Shown piece by piece: positions 37,895 through 48,727 of a stretch of DNA of 64,000 nt. Under the pieces are notes generated by a model that saw only the letters and a program-made list of their open reading frames with translations, was not told the origin of the DNA and searched no databases. Source of the stretch: Hypomesus transpacificus. Lineage: Eukaryota; Chordata; Actinopteri; Osmeriformes; Osmeridae. Positions within the stretch are counted from its first letter, which is position 1. Each line of letters begins with the position of its first letter. The translations under genes were made by a program, and so were the position numbers. Location of the stretch: assembly GCF_021917145.1 (NCBI RefSeq), contig NC_061061.1, positions 10,218,494 to 10,282,493 of the forward strand, given 5' to 3'.

Positions 37895-38114
37895 AAAATT
37901 GTGAATTATTGCCGTGTTTCAGGTTGTACAAATAGGACAGATCGTGAAAAACATTTGGTATATTATCGACATCCAAAAGTTATTAAAAACCAGGGAAAGG
38001 AATGCCAGAGATTGTCAGAGGAAAGGAGGCGCCTGTGGTTGGCAAAGCTCAACCAAGATCTACGAGGGAAAAATCTGGACAACATACGGATTTGTTCGGC
38101 ACACTTCTTGTCAG
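37895..38114 (+). pseudogene. THAP-domain exon of a transposase-like protein
   Basis: The frame from about 37901 reads NYCRVSGCTNRTDREKHLVY, then a W in RRRLWLAKLNQD, then ICSAHFLSG followed by a donor AG|GTATTG at 38115. The C-x4-C spacing, the later C-x2-H, the conserved Trp and the HF pair are the C2CH THAP zinc-finger signature, a DNA-binding module used by P-type and related transposases. No ATG is present (GTG sits where a start is expected, with a TGA upstream in frame at 37868), so this copy looks dead or needs an upstream exon. Confidence 0.7.
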
Positions 38115-38363
38115 GTATTGTGAAATGTTTATTTCAGCGGCTCAAAACTAATTTTCTATTGTACTGATAATATTTTTTATAGTAAATAGTAAAAACAATT
38201 AGGCCTACTGCTTTTACTGTGCGCTTATTTTACTGTAAAGCTGACGTTGACATAATATAATTAATATCAAACTACTGCATGTGTATGGGTTCGGCGAGAA
38301 AACCAGGTAGTTGACAATATCGAGATATGCAACTGAAGGCAGAATCACCGGGTCGTCACGGAT

Positions 38364-38594
38364 TCAAGTAGATGGAGCTAACTGGTAGGGATCTGCACCG
38401 CCAATAAATCCAATTTTCTCAACATATCGACGGTTTTCTTGCGGTCCAAGGCCTTTCCTGTATGCCTTTGGATCTTGGACACGTTTTGGTGACCTTTTCG
38501 GTCGTTTAGACATGGCTACAGTTGTACCAAAGAGTGTAAAATTTACGTTATTTTCATTGTACTCCGTTGAGTTGTTTACATCGAGTGCCTCCAA
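38364..38594 (-). pseudogene. Second ORF of the TIR element, N-terminal piece
   Basis: ATG at 38594, inside the inverted repeat, opens 76 residues: basic SKRPKRSPKRVQDPKAYRKG, then ENRRYVEKIGFIGGADPYQL. The RRYVEKIxxIGGxDPY pattern resembles the N-terminus of uncharacterised fish proteins from THAP-type transposons, some of which I recall carrying a YqaJ-type nuclease later. Here nothing follows. Confidence 0.4.
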
Positions 38595-38876
38595 GATGGC
38601 CGCGCATCCGGGTTACTGCCCAGAATGTGACGTCCGTGAAAACCCTCTGTAGCCGACATGAGCTCTCGGAGCTAGGGAAAAAAGGAGCCACTGTTTAAAG
38701 CTAGACAGGAAGACACGTAAGTGGAAAGATAGCCGCGTCCAGTCTCGCGCTCTCGCCTGCCTCACTGCGCCACCGAGTAGTGATGGGAAGTTCGGTTCTT
38801 TTTACTGATTCGGTTCTTTGAATCTCGTTCAGTAAAATGAACGAATCTTTTTTCGAGTCATTTGTTCATTTCAGGA

Positions 38877-38890
38877 GGGGGGGGGGGGGG
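38877..38890. repeat. Poly-G(14) run
   Basis: 14 G residues followed by TTGGGGG inside the hAT-like element, near a short repeat of CTATACGTCCACTGCA in both orientations. Confidence 0.9.
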
Positions 38891-39234
38891 TTGGGGGCTA
38901 TACGTCCACTGCAAAGGACGTATAGCCCCTATACGTCCACTGTAGGTTAGTGCATGACATGTGCACCAGCAAATACTATTTAAAAATAAATTCCTGCATT
39001 AAAATAATGTATCATGAGTTTGTATGATTTGGTCATGTATTATCACACTAGCATTTAATTATCACGTCAAACAATTACACTGCACTAAACTGTAAGTGTA
39101 AATGTAAAGTGAAAATAACAAAACCAGTCAGTATGATGACTTGAGCGAATATCATTCATTCACGTCTTACTAAAACAGCGGCCACGCGAAAGGGAATAAG
39201 GAAACTGTTTCCTCTACTAAAAAATACAATGCGG

Positions 39235-39690
39235 GTCACGTGAAAAAAGGATCCAAAGACTCGTAGAAAGACCGAGTCGGGGAAGGAACTAATCATTCGT
39301 TTCCTCTAGCTACAGAGCCTATGCAGGTCACGTGAAAAATGATCCAAAGACTCGTAGAAAGACCGAGTCGGGAAAGGAACTAATCATTCGTTTCCTCTAG
39401 CTACAGAGCCTATGCAGGTCACGTGAAAAATGATCCAAAGACTCGTAGAAAGACCGAGTCGGGAAAGAAACGAATCGTTCGTTTCCTCTTGCTACAGCCT
39501 ATACAGGTCACGTGAAAAATGATCCAAAGACTCGTAGAAAGACCGAGTCGGGAAAGGAACGAATCGTTCGTTTCCTCTGGCTACAGAGCCTATGCAGGTC
39601 ACGTGAAAAATGATCCAAAGACTCGTAGAAAGACCGAGTCGGGAAATGAACGAATCACTCGTTGAGAGGACTCGTTACTCCCGAGTCCTT
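39235..39690. repeat. 91-bp tandem repeat with CACGTG in each unit
   Basis: Five units begin at about 39235, 39327, 39418, 39507 and 39598 (spacing 89-92 bp). Each contains GTCACGTGAAAA, AAAGACTCGTAGAAAGACCG and a GTTTCCTCT block. CACGTG is a palindromic E-box, repeated in register. Confidence 0.9.
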
Positions 39691-40784
39691 ATAAGGATTC
39701 GTTCAAAATGAACGAATCGTTCACGAACGACACATCACTACCACCGAGCACTTTTCATAGAAATGAATGGGGACGCCATCTTGGAAGACAAAAGTAGCTT
39801 ACTCTAGTTATATTAACTCTATTGTTACAACGCACTCAATCCTAACAAAAATATTTTTTAGGCGGTTAAACAAATGATATATCATTGGAAAGCTACGATT
39901 ATAGTCCACATATATCATTACACTCATTTCAGAAATATTGAAAACCACGGACATCTGGGCACTTGAGCCACTCACCCTGGTTAATATTAGGAAGCACAAC
40001 ACAACTATTACTGTAAAACTAAATATTTAGGATTTATAAATTAATTTAACACAATCAATTATCTTAGATAGAACGTGCCTGTTCTTATCCACTTCTTTGT
40101 TGTTTCTCCTCACCTCAATCCGGCGACCTTCGTCCAGTTGCATAGCAATTGTCTCTGCCTAACATGGCTTGCTTGATTGTATTCTCCATGTGTGCCTTTG
40201 TGCACTTGATTTGTTTTTCTCAGATAAATGTTTAATGTCCTTAACTCCTGTAACAGTCCATGCTGTATCTGTACCGAATGATATAACAAGCAAGCACGGA
40301 AGCAAAATAAGCCATTGACATGACTGCATCCAGCTAGCCAGGCTTTTCTGTTGTAGCTAACCAATCGTGGGAGAAACCTCTGTGTATGATCTGCCTCTAC
40401 CCTTTTCGCTCGCCTGTTGTGTAATGTTGATGTCAGGTTGGGCCAAACTCTTATTTTTATTTTCTCCACCAAAGTTCTCCTCTCAAAAGGATTTTGGAGA
40501 GGATATCTGACAGAATTTGAGAAATGAGAACGTATGAAGTCCGGTCCGGAGTCATTAATTTTCAATAACGTTAAGTAGGCCCTACAGTCGCAAAATCAAT
40601 TCTATACTCTAACTCTGCTTGGGGCGCAAATGAGGACGCTGATTGGCTAAATATGTGTTTCTTGTAATGTATCTGTACATCTGTTGTATGTATCTGTAAT
40701 TTTTTTAATTAAAGAACCTTGATGGCTAAGTTGGAACACAGTCCCGTTATAACTGCACAAACTCAGCACTGTCCTTGTATTGTC

Positions 40785-41017
40785 AGAAAGTGAAAGAGAA
40801 ATGTATTTCTCTGAAAACAGGCTAATTTCAAGGAAATGACCGTCAGCATCTGCCAGCATGGATAGGGCCAAACGCTAATCCCTCAGTGGACAACACAAAG
40901 TCCTACTGAACCGTTGTATAATCAACTGGAAACTGAAAGTAACTTTTCACCTACATAGCCTATATATATCGCATCCAGTCACTCCCTGGCTTTAGTCTTC
41001 GTATGTCAAAAAAGAGG
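40785..41017 (+). promoter_or_regulatory. ifi44: Interferon-type promoter and noncoding exon 1, IFI44-like copy B
   Basis: Contains two ISRE-like motifs, AGAAAGTGAAAGAGAAAT (40785 on) and GGAAACTGAAAGT (40928-40940), a GAS-like TTCAAGGAA (40827-40835) and a TATATATATC box (40961). A noncoding exon 1 ends at 41017 (AGAGG|GTAAGA). Copy D has the same order and spacing at 54571-54795. ISRE binds ISGF3/IRFs and GAS binds STAT dimers, so type I and II interferon induction is expected. This is inferred from motifs only. Confidence 0.8.
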
Positions 41018-41511
41018 GTAAGAATGTTCTGCTTCTTCATTTATTGGAGTCTCTTATATTTTTCTAGATAGGCCTACTGTAAACTGAGGCCGTGTTAGTG
41101 TGGACGGCAAACATTTGGAAAACGATATGAAAATGCTAGTGTGGACGGAGATCGTTTTCAATTCGAATACGCGTATTTGTATTTACCCGGGCTAGTGTGG
41201 ACGGGGCCTGAATTGCACATAAGACACAGACTGCCACTACTGTTACATCATATGTTCTAGCATTTAGAATATTCTGGTTTATTGGGTAGACAGTTTTATA
41301 TAATGCAATACCAAAGTGTGGCGTTGTTAGATAAATACAAACGTGTTTAATATGCATATGAGAAAGTGCAGTGTTAAATGTTTTTATCATTAATAAATAA
41401 TAACTTTGGATATGTTGCTTTTGATATGAACGTCTTTTAAATAAGTTAGTTAGTTGAAGACAAGTTGTACATTGAAGTTGTTGTATTAACCTCCCTTGCA
41501 AATTAGTCAAC

Positions 41512-44500
41512 ATGGGAGGTGAATCATCAAGACCAGCAGCACCACCATCACCAGGTTTGTTACTTTTTAATTTCCCAAGTTGTTGTAGGCTACACTCTAA
41601 AAAATGCTGGGTTGAAAACAACCCAGGTTGGGTAGTTTCCAACCCAGCGGCTGGTTAAATATAGGACAGAACACACGTTGGGTTTACCTAACCCAGCAAG
41701 ATGGGTTGACCATTCAACCCAGCATGTTGGGTTGATCATTCAACCCAAATATGGTTCATATTGACTAGAAGGCTGGGTTATTTGACCTCATACATGGGTT
41801 AAATGCTGGGGTTTAAAACTACCCAGTTTGGGTTATTTCCAACCCAGCGTCTGGTTAAATATAGGACAGAACACACGTTGGGTTGAACTAAACCAGCAAG
41901 ATGGGTTAACCATTTAACCCAGAATGTTGGGTTGATCATTGAACTCCTCAATGCCTAGTTAACATTACATGAACAAGCTGTAGAGCAAAAAGAAGTAAGC
42001 AGAAACGACTATTTAAATTAAATTATATAAACACAGAGAAAACATAATGTTGTTAGAAACTGTTTTATTTTCGGTTTAATGTACTGTAGACTACCTTTTC
42101 CATTTGTACCATCCACTTTTGGCGCCTTCACGAACGAACAGCCAGTCGTTAGCTAGACTAGTACAGTATCTATCCTATAAACTAATTAGAGATATGGTAC
42201 TGTAAACGGTCAAAAAGCAGACAGGTGCAAATAAAAACTCATTAAAACAAATCGTTTGCAATACAGTACGTTTATTTTGGTGGGGTTCTTCTGTATAGTT
42301 AACATTTGCCTAGTTAAACTAGTAAATGTAGACTAAGTTAGCCGGTTGCAAACTGAGGTAGTAACGGCTAAAACAAGTTATCCTTGTTCAGTTATCCAAG
42401 TTATCCTTAAAAAACACCTAGCTAGGACTCGGAAAATCTCACCATTCAGTTGCTGCAACAAATTTGGCTACACCACCGGACTAGTATTTTTGCTGTCCCT
42501 TGTCTTGGTAGGTAGGCTATAACAGATATAACCCTTAAGTAAATGAGCAAAATATGTCCCTGCCATTGTGTGTGGACCCTGCTGACAGTACAAAACTTAA
42601 AGAGCCGACGAGAGGACCGTTGACAAAGTTACCGTAAGTTTATGCTGCAGATAAACCAGCAGCTGGGTTAAAGTGAGGCAGGTGCGCTGGGTAAGGTACC
42701 AGGTGACGTAGGTTGAAAGAGAGGAGGACAATCTGCATTGTTTCAACTGTCGCCGAGAATGACCCAGCCACTAACCCAGCGGCTGGGCTGCACTAAAACT
42801 ACCCAGCACCATGGAAATAACCCAACAAAATGACCCAACAGGCTCAACCCAGCATTTGGGTAGAAAAAGTAACCCAGTAGTTTTTAGAGTGTATAGGCTA
42901 CTCATGAAGGGCTCCAGCTTGGTCCTGTCCACTCTATTTTAAACTTCTTAAAATGCCCTGATCCAAACAAATTTCAAAAAATCCATTCTTAAATGTACTT
43001 GTAAAATAAATAACAGTTTATTAATGTCTACAGTTTATGTTTGGGGATCAAAGATCGATGCATGACAAAAGGTTTTTCTTTGTACAAACACGCAGCAACG
43101 AACAACCGGTGACTAACCAAGCTAAAAGACTGTACTGTTAGCGTCTTAGGGTGCTTTCACACCTGACATGTTTGATCCGTTTCAATCGGACCATGGTCCG
43201 TTTTCTCTGAATGTCCGGTTCGTTTGGATAGGTGACAACACGCATTCGAACTCTGGTACGGACCAAACATATGGAGTTAGATTAGTTTCATAATTCAAAC
43301 AAACAAACGCAACACGATTCAAACAAACTTAACACGATCCAAACAAACGTAACACGATTCATACAAACATAACACGATTCAAACAAACAAACGTAACACG
43401 ATTCAAACAAACGTAACACGATTCACAAATGTATTTCGTGATTCACAAATGTAACGCGATTCACAAATAAATGACCCTATTACATTCGTTTGCAACCTGA
43501 CAAACACAAGTTACAAATCCCTGCATTCGTTGGTGTGAATCCTTGCATTCGTTCGTGTGGATTTTTGGAACTTTCCTGACGCGCTTTGATCCACAAATGC
43601 ATTTTTTCTAAAAGATATCCTCTGCAGCCTATCAGATGTCTCCAATTTTAGCCAATCACCGGAGAATGTCTAATATGGGTAGACGGGCTCTGCGTTAGCC
43701 TAGGAAACACGGAAAATGACTAAACATGAATCCTGCCATTCTCAACAATATTTAATCAGGTATGATCATCGGTTTAATAAGATTAACAAGCAATATTTCA
43801 CCTACATGCTACCAGACGACATTGCTCGTGATCTGAAGGAGACGATGTCCGTCATTCTGGCAGGTTGTTGAAGTCCACATAGACACGTTAATGTGATTGG
43901 CTAAAATTGGAAGAGACGATCTGATAGGCTGCTGAGGATATCTTTTAGAAAAAATGCATTTGTGGATCAAAGCGCGTCAGGAAAGTTCCAAAAATCCACA
44001 CGAACGAATGCAAGGATTCACACCAATGAATGCAGGGATTTGTAACTTGTGTTTGTCAGGTTGCAAACGAATGTAATAGGGTCATTTATTTGTGAATCGC
44101 GTTACATTTGTGAATCACGAAATACATTTGTGAATCACGAAATACATTTGTGAATCGTGTTACGTTTGTTTGAATCGTGTTACGTTTGTTTGTTTGAATC
44201 GTGTTATGTTTGTATGAATCATGTTACGTTTGTTTGGATTGTGTTAAATTTGTTTGAATTGTGTTGCGTTTGTTTGTTTGAATTATGAAACTAATCTAAC
44301 TCCATACAAACAACCGAACCATGGTCCTCCTAAAAAGACGGGACTCGGTCCAGTTCCAAGTGAACCATGGTTCGGTTCGCTTTAGGTGTGAACGTAATAG
44401 CCCGTGTATCTTCTATGAAAACAAATAAAGATTCAAACTTAAACAGAAGTATGAAATAATGCTTCTAGTAAAATGTCATACTTCGGTTTCAGTTTGAATA

Positions 44501-47500
44501 TTTGTTTTACACTTTACTATCCGTTAAGAGCCCTCCACAAAATACTGATATAGCAATAACTTTGAGAACAAGTGAGTTGCGAGAGTTGAAGTTGATTTCA
44601 GTTTTATCGGTAAACGTGGAGGCGGGGCTCTATCCTACGCTGGCCATTAGAAATCAGCCAATCATTGGATGAATCATAAAAAAAATGTGTATTACTGAAA
44701 GCCATAACGTAATTTTTCATACCTTCAGCATGCAGCAGTTTGGGCTGAAGTCAGAAGGGTAGTTTGAGCAGAAACCCCCCTGGATCCGGCCGGGATTTCA
44801 CAAAACTCATGATTAATTGTACTAAACAACAGTTTATTTATGTCTACAGTTTATGACAAAGCTTGGAGGGAGGTTGACTGGATGTAAGTAGCGCAGTAAG
44901 CGCACTATCCTGACAGACGAAAAATACAATGAAATAGAAAATAGTGACGTTTGCAATAATCAAAATGTGTATATTTTTTGCAATTCTCTGGACAGGCAGA
45001 GAGATACTATGATTAAGGAACTGAAGCAATTCAGTTTGAATGATCCTGATATGGGCCAGCTCAGGATCCTGCTAATGGGACAAATTGGTGCAGGAAAGTC
45101 CAGCTTTGTTAACTCAATCAAAAGTGCTATTTCTGGTCGTATGGCGACTGATGCGCTGGCAGATGCTGACGCAGGCACAAGCTTCACCAAGAATGCAAGT
45201 ATTCCCGGAAAACACATACATATTTACACATTATCTACTGTTTTATCATTTAATGTTTTGAGGGAAGTGTCTTTTATTCCTGTAGTATAAAACACATTAC
45301 ATTAAAGATGGAAAAGGACGCTTACCTTTTGCGTTCAATGATATCATGGGTTTGGAGCCTAATGAATCAAGGGGGGTGCACACTGATGACATCGTCAGCA
45401 TTCTTGGAGGCCATGTCCGAGAAGGTTATCAGGTAGGCTAATCTGCAACATAACTAACACAGCAACACATGACAATTGTATCAAGTTGTTTCATGGAGTA
45501 CCTAGTATTCACCAGAAGGGCTCTCTGAGACCTGGCTCAGATGCATATCATCAAGGCACTGTGGGGGTTTCAGATTTGAATGCATTTTAACTTTTGTAGA
45601 TAGTCTTTAATTTCATTGCTATAGGTGGGGCAATACTGGATCAAATATCGAGTAGTTCAAAATGGTCTGCATACGCTACTCATTTTGTGAGATTATATCG
45701 TTAATTGAACAAACGTACTTCATGCATTTACAACTATTGTGTAGTATCCTTGTCTGAATACAAAACACAATGAATGTAATTTTAATTCTAAGTCTTTACC
45801 AATCATTGTAGCATCACAGGAATATGTATACTATAATCCAAGAAATCTCTGCCCGCAAGTTTTATAGTGGGATTTTAGGCCAATGATTGTTTGACTATAG
45901 GTATTAGTTTTAGAATCAGATACTTTGCAAAGTAGTAATTGTAATGTATATTTCAGAACCCAAGGACATGCGCTATAGGACACTATATAGAACACTATTC
46001 CTACAATTTTAGCTTTCTCTGTCGGTTTCTTGAGGCATGCACATAGCGAGCTCAAAACGAGGACTTTGACAGGAACAATGTTCTTACAAATTTAGCCTCC
46101 TTAGTTGGTTGTCAGTGTCTTATTTATGTGAATGTGATATAGAAAATATATTTGTTTTAATTACAGCACTGAATAGCACAAAGGAACATGATATACATTT
46201 TTTATGTAAACAGCAAACACTATTTACGCCAGGACCTTCCATTGTCATGCATTTGCCGTGAGACTCATGCATTTGAACAATTTATCATGCTCTCACGCAA
46301 CAACTTTTATAATTTTTTTGAGAAATACCCCCCCCCCCTCTCCCCGTTGATAAGTATGGTATTCTCACATCAAACTTGATAACATTTTAGAGCCTTAGGC
46401 AGAACTGTAGGCTACATGCACCGACAGCATCTCGGCCACTGTGCACTATAACAATAAATATAGATCACATAATCAAATTACCAACACACTATATAAACAT
46501 ACAATCATGACATCATGACATTACCAATACCGATAAAATTACAACCTAATTGCCTATGTGACAGGTGGGAGGGGGATAAACCAGGGAGCCATCTGGTTCA
46601 CCTGGTTCTGTCACGTGACCACCTTAATTTCAATCAAATACAGGTAGATGGCACGCCACAGTTAGTCTTGTTTTCAATCAGAGTTGGCCGGCGGTGATTA
46701 CATTTACAAATACATTGTTACCATCGGCAGTCTATGACATCGCAGCAGACGTACCTGAATCATTAGTAGCCACTGTTTTTCCCTACCTTAGATTTTTACA
46801 TAAGTAACTATTTAAATCCATTCGCTGTTCTTACTAGAGGACAGCAGTTCAGGACTTGCGGTTTGCCATTGTATGCCGTTTTATATGTGAAACCACCTCC
46901 AAGTGTTTTGTGTGTCACTTATTTTGTTGGACAGGCCTTATTTTGTCTTTTTGTTTCTTTGCAGTGAGAGTGCCCTCTTTTGGGTTGATTTAATTATGAT
47001 AGTTTGATTTGACATTTTGTAAAAGGCATTATAACTAAATCGCAGCCTTGGTGCAGCTTGTTGTACTAGTAGCTTGTGTGAGCACCTTACCGTACTGTGA
47101 ATAAAGTGCATTATTTTGTACGCCGCCTCCTCCCCTATTCATTTAATTGAACAAACCATTGTGGGAAATACCGTTCTAGCTACCGCTGGCTCTTAGTGAA
47201 GAGCCAGTAGGGTGTAGGTTACACCTAAACAAACAATATACATTTAATAAACAATTGTGTTTGGTTGAGTTCATGTACCAGATCAACAAACCGACATCTT
47301 AATTACCAGCTGCATCACGGGCAAGGGCACTGAACTAGTTCGGAAAGTGAATTAGCTCTGAATCACCCACATGTATGAATCAATCAATCGAAGGTTAATT
47401 TGATGCATAGTCAATAAGTGAATGAAGATAGAGAAAAATACAAATTCATGGTAAAAAAATATTAAATTTTAGAGACCCCCAAAAATTCACTAATTACATT

Positions 47501-48261
47501 TCCAGGGGAGCGCAAGTCTTTAGAGGAGCCAATGCTCCCCCTGGCTTCTCCATAATTCCCATCCTGCCCATGGCAGATGCATCTCTAACCCTCCATCTCT
47601 CTGTACTTTTTACCTGATACAGCTCAACCCCACTTGTCCTTTGACACAAGAAAAACCAGACTACAACAGCAGTCCTGAGTTAAAACATAGAGTCCACTGT
47701 TTAGTGCGTGTTGTGTCTGCAAATGACTTATATGCATTGTCAGATGGACTCAAACACAGGCTGAGGACCATAAGGGAGAAGGCTAGCAGTCTGGGTAAGT
47801 TTTCTCCACAAACCTAAATAACAACTAGTGGCGCTGATTACTGAAGACAGTGGTTCGTCCTCATTTTATGTGACCTAACAAGTACATTTTATCCTATGAA
47901 ATTCTAGAAATTCCTCAGTTTATTGTGATGACAAAAGTAGATAATGCTTGTCCAGAAGTAAAGAGGGATCTGAGAAATATCTACAAAAGCAAGGCAATTA
48001 AAAAGCAGGTAAGCTCTAAAGTTACTCTGCTGTGGTCTTTGCTGAGCCTTCGGTCATTACAAAACCCTGTATGGTTCTAATTGCTCTCAGATGGAGACCT
48101 GCAGCAATGAGCTGGGGATCCCCGTGAGCTGCATCCTACCAGTGAAGAACTACCATGAAGAGACAAAGACAAACAATGAAGCAGATGTACTGGTGTTGGA
48201 GGCTGTTACTCAGATTGTGCACGCAGCCAATGATTACATATGGACACTCCAACAAGAATAG
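41512..48261 (+). CDS. ifi44: IFI44-like interferon-induced GTPase, copy B (intact, 7 coding exons)
   Basis: Coding exons 41512-41554, 44850-44883, 44996-45194, 45286-45432, 47623-47794, 47908-48008 and 48091-48261 join in frame (867 nt, 288 residues, stop TAG). IFI44 proteins are cytosolic interferon-induced antiviral GTP-binding-like proteins. Residues 54-61 are a P-loop (GQIGAGKS), DIMG at 111-114 fits the G3 switch and TKVD at 207-210 fits G4. The end has [12 protein letters not shown] and [10 protein letters not shown], as in fish IFI44-like proteins. There is no N-terminal TLDc domain, as in other short fish forms. The third exon ends in a GC donor (45195). Introns 2 and 5 are long (3.3 and 2.2 kb), intron 2 because of transposons. 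It is the only copy of four without a visible lesion. Confidence 0.88.
41591..42893. mobile_element. 1303-bp ACCCAGC-rich TIR element in copy B intron 2
   Basis: Ends TACACTCTAAAAA and TTTTTAGAGTGTA, flanked by TAGGC (41586-41590 and 42894-42898). Copy D intron 2 (near 55230) reads TTGTAGGCTACCC without insertion, so the borders are certain to within 2 bp. Both ends are filled with repeats of AACCCAGC/GCTGGGTT. No transposase frame. The termini resemble CACTA-type fish repeats, but the duplication length does not settle it. Confidence 0.85.
43149..44404. mobile_element. Small MITE split by a nested foldback element
   Basis: Outer ends GGGTGCTTTCACACCT (43150 on) and AGGTGTGAACGTAATAGCCC (ending about 44403) pair loosely. 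The outer halves (43149-43269 and 44307-44404) together would make a MITE of about 220 bp with GGACCATGG/CCATGGTCC words. The inner 43270-44306 is a separate insertion. Confidence 0.65.
43270..44306. mobile_element. 1037-bp foldback element with about 390-bp inverted arms
   Basis: Ends TATGGAGTTAGATTAG and CTAATCTAACTCCATA, flanked by CAAACA (43264-43269 and 44307-44312). Arms 43270-43659 and 43893-44306 are inverted copies with a spacer of 233 bp. Outer parts of both arms contain a run of about 20-bp units with AACACGATTCAAACAAAC. No open frame longer than a few dozen codons in the spacer. Confidence 0.85.
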
Positions 48262-48515
48262 GAAGCCACCATGAAAACCATAGAGATTGAATTTACTTAC
48301 GTTGTCCCATGTACCACTGAGACAGACACAGACATAATTAACTAACTTTATCCCCAAAAGGCAAATATTCTGTGTATATAATCTATGTAATTGTGACATT
48401 GTATTGTGTGATTGATTGGCTTGAAGCTAAGACATGTTTCCCTACCGGACCATAAATAAACATACCTTAACTTAACCTTATCTTCAATTTAGATGTCATT
48501 AGATCAATATAAATC

Positions 48516-48521
48516 AATAAA
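48516..48521 (+). terminator. AATAAA of IFI44-like copy B
   Basis: Canonical signal about 255 bp after the stop codon, at the position matching 36130-36135 in copy A. Confidence 0.6.
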
Positions 48522-48727
48522 AACCTCACGAGTATGCAGTATTATATCATCCTGCCCTGCTCCCTGGGTTATGTTTTCTTTGTCATGTCTTATTTTAATT
48601 CATGTTGTATGTTGATGTCCTCATCTGTCCTCTTGTTTTAGAGTCTCCATCTTTTACCCTGCCTGTGTGCTCATCTTCCCTGGCCTTGATCAGTTTCACC
48701 TCTTTAATTAAGCCCGAGTGTGCATAG

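Larger units (their letters stand above)
37789..38648. mobile_element. TIR element carrying a THAP exon and a second inward-facing ORF
   Basis: AGAGGGTTTTCAC (37789-37801) and its exact reverse complement GTGAAAACCCTCT (38636-38648) form the ends. The inverted repeat continues loosely through GCCATCTTGGAGGCACTC. No clean target duplication was found (left flank GGCCGAT, right flank GTAGCCGA). Coding pieces start near both ends and point inward. Confidence 0.7.
38778..39740. mobile_element. hAT-like MITE with internal 91-bp tandem repeat
   Basis: 963 bp with ends TAGTGATGGGAAGTTCGG and AACGACACATCACTA, flanked by the 8-bp duplication CCACCGAG (38770-38777 and 39741-39748). Subterminal GAACGAATC words occur in both orientations. 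The centre holds five 91-bp units (39235-39690). Confidence 0.88.

Noticed and set aside
37726..37935. ORF overlapping the THAP exon in another frame
   Set aside because: The overlapping frame holds the C2CH zinc-finger pattern and a splice donor; this one has neither.
46180..47240. Possible LTR inside copy B intron 5
   Set aside because: An AATAAA-containing stretch near 47100 is suggestive, but no TG...CA ends or target duplication could be placed.
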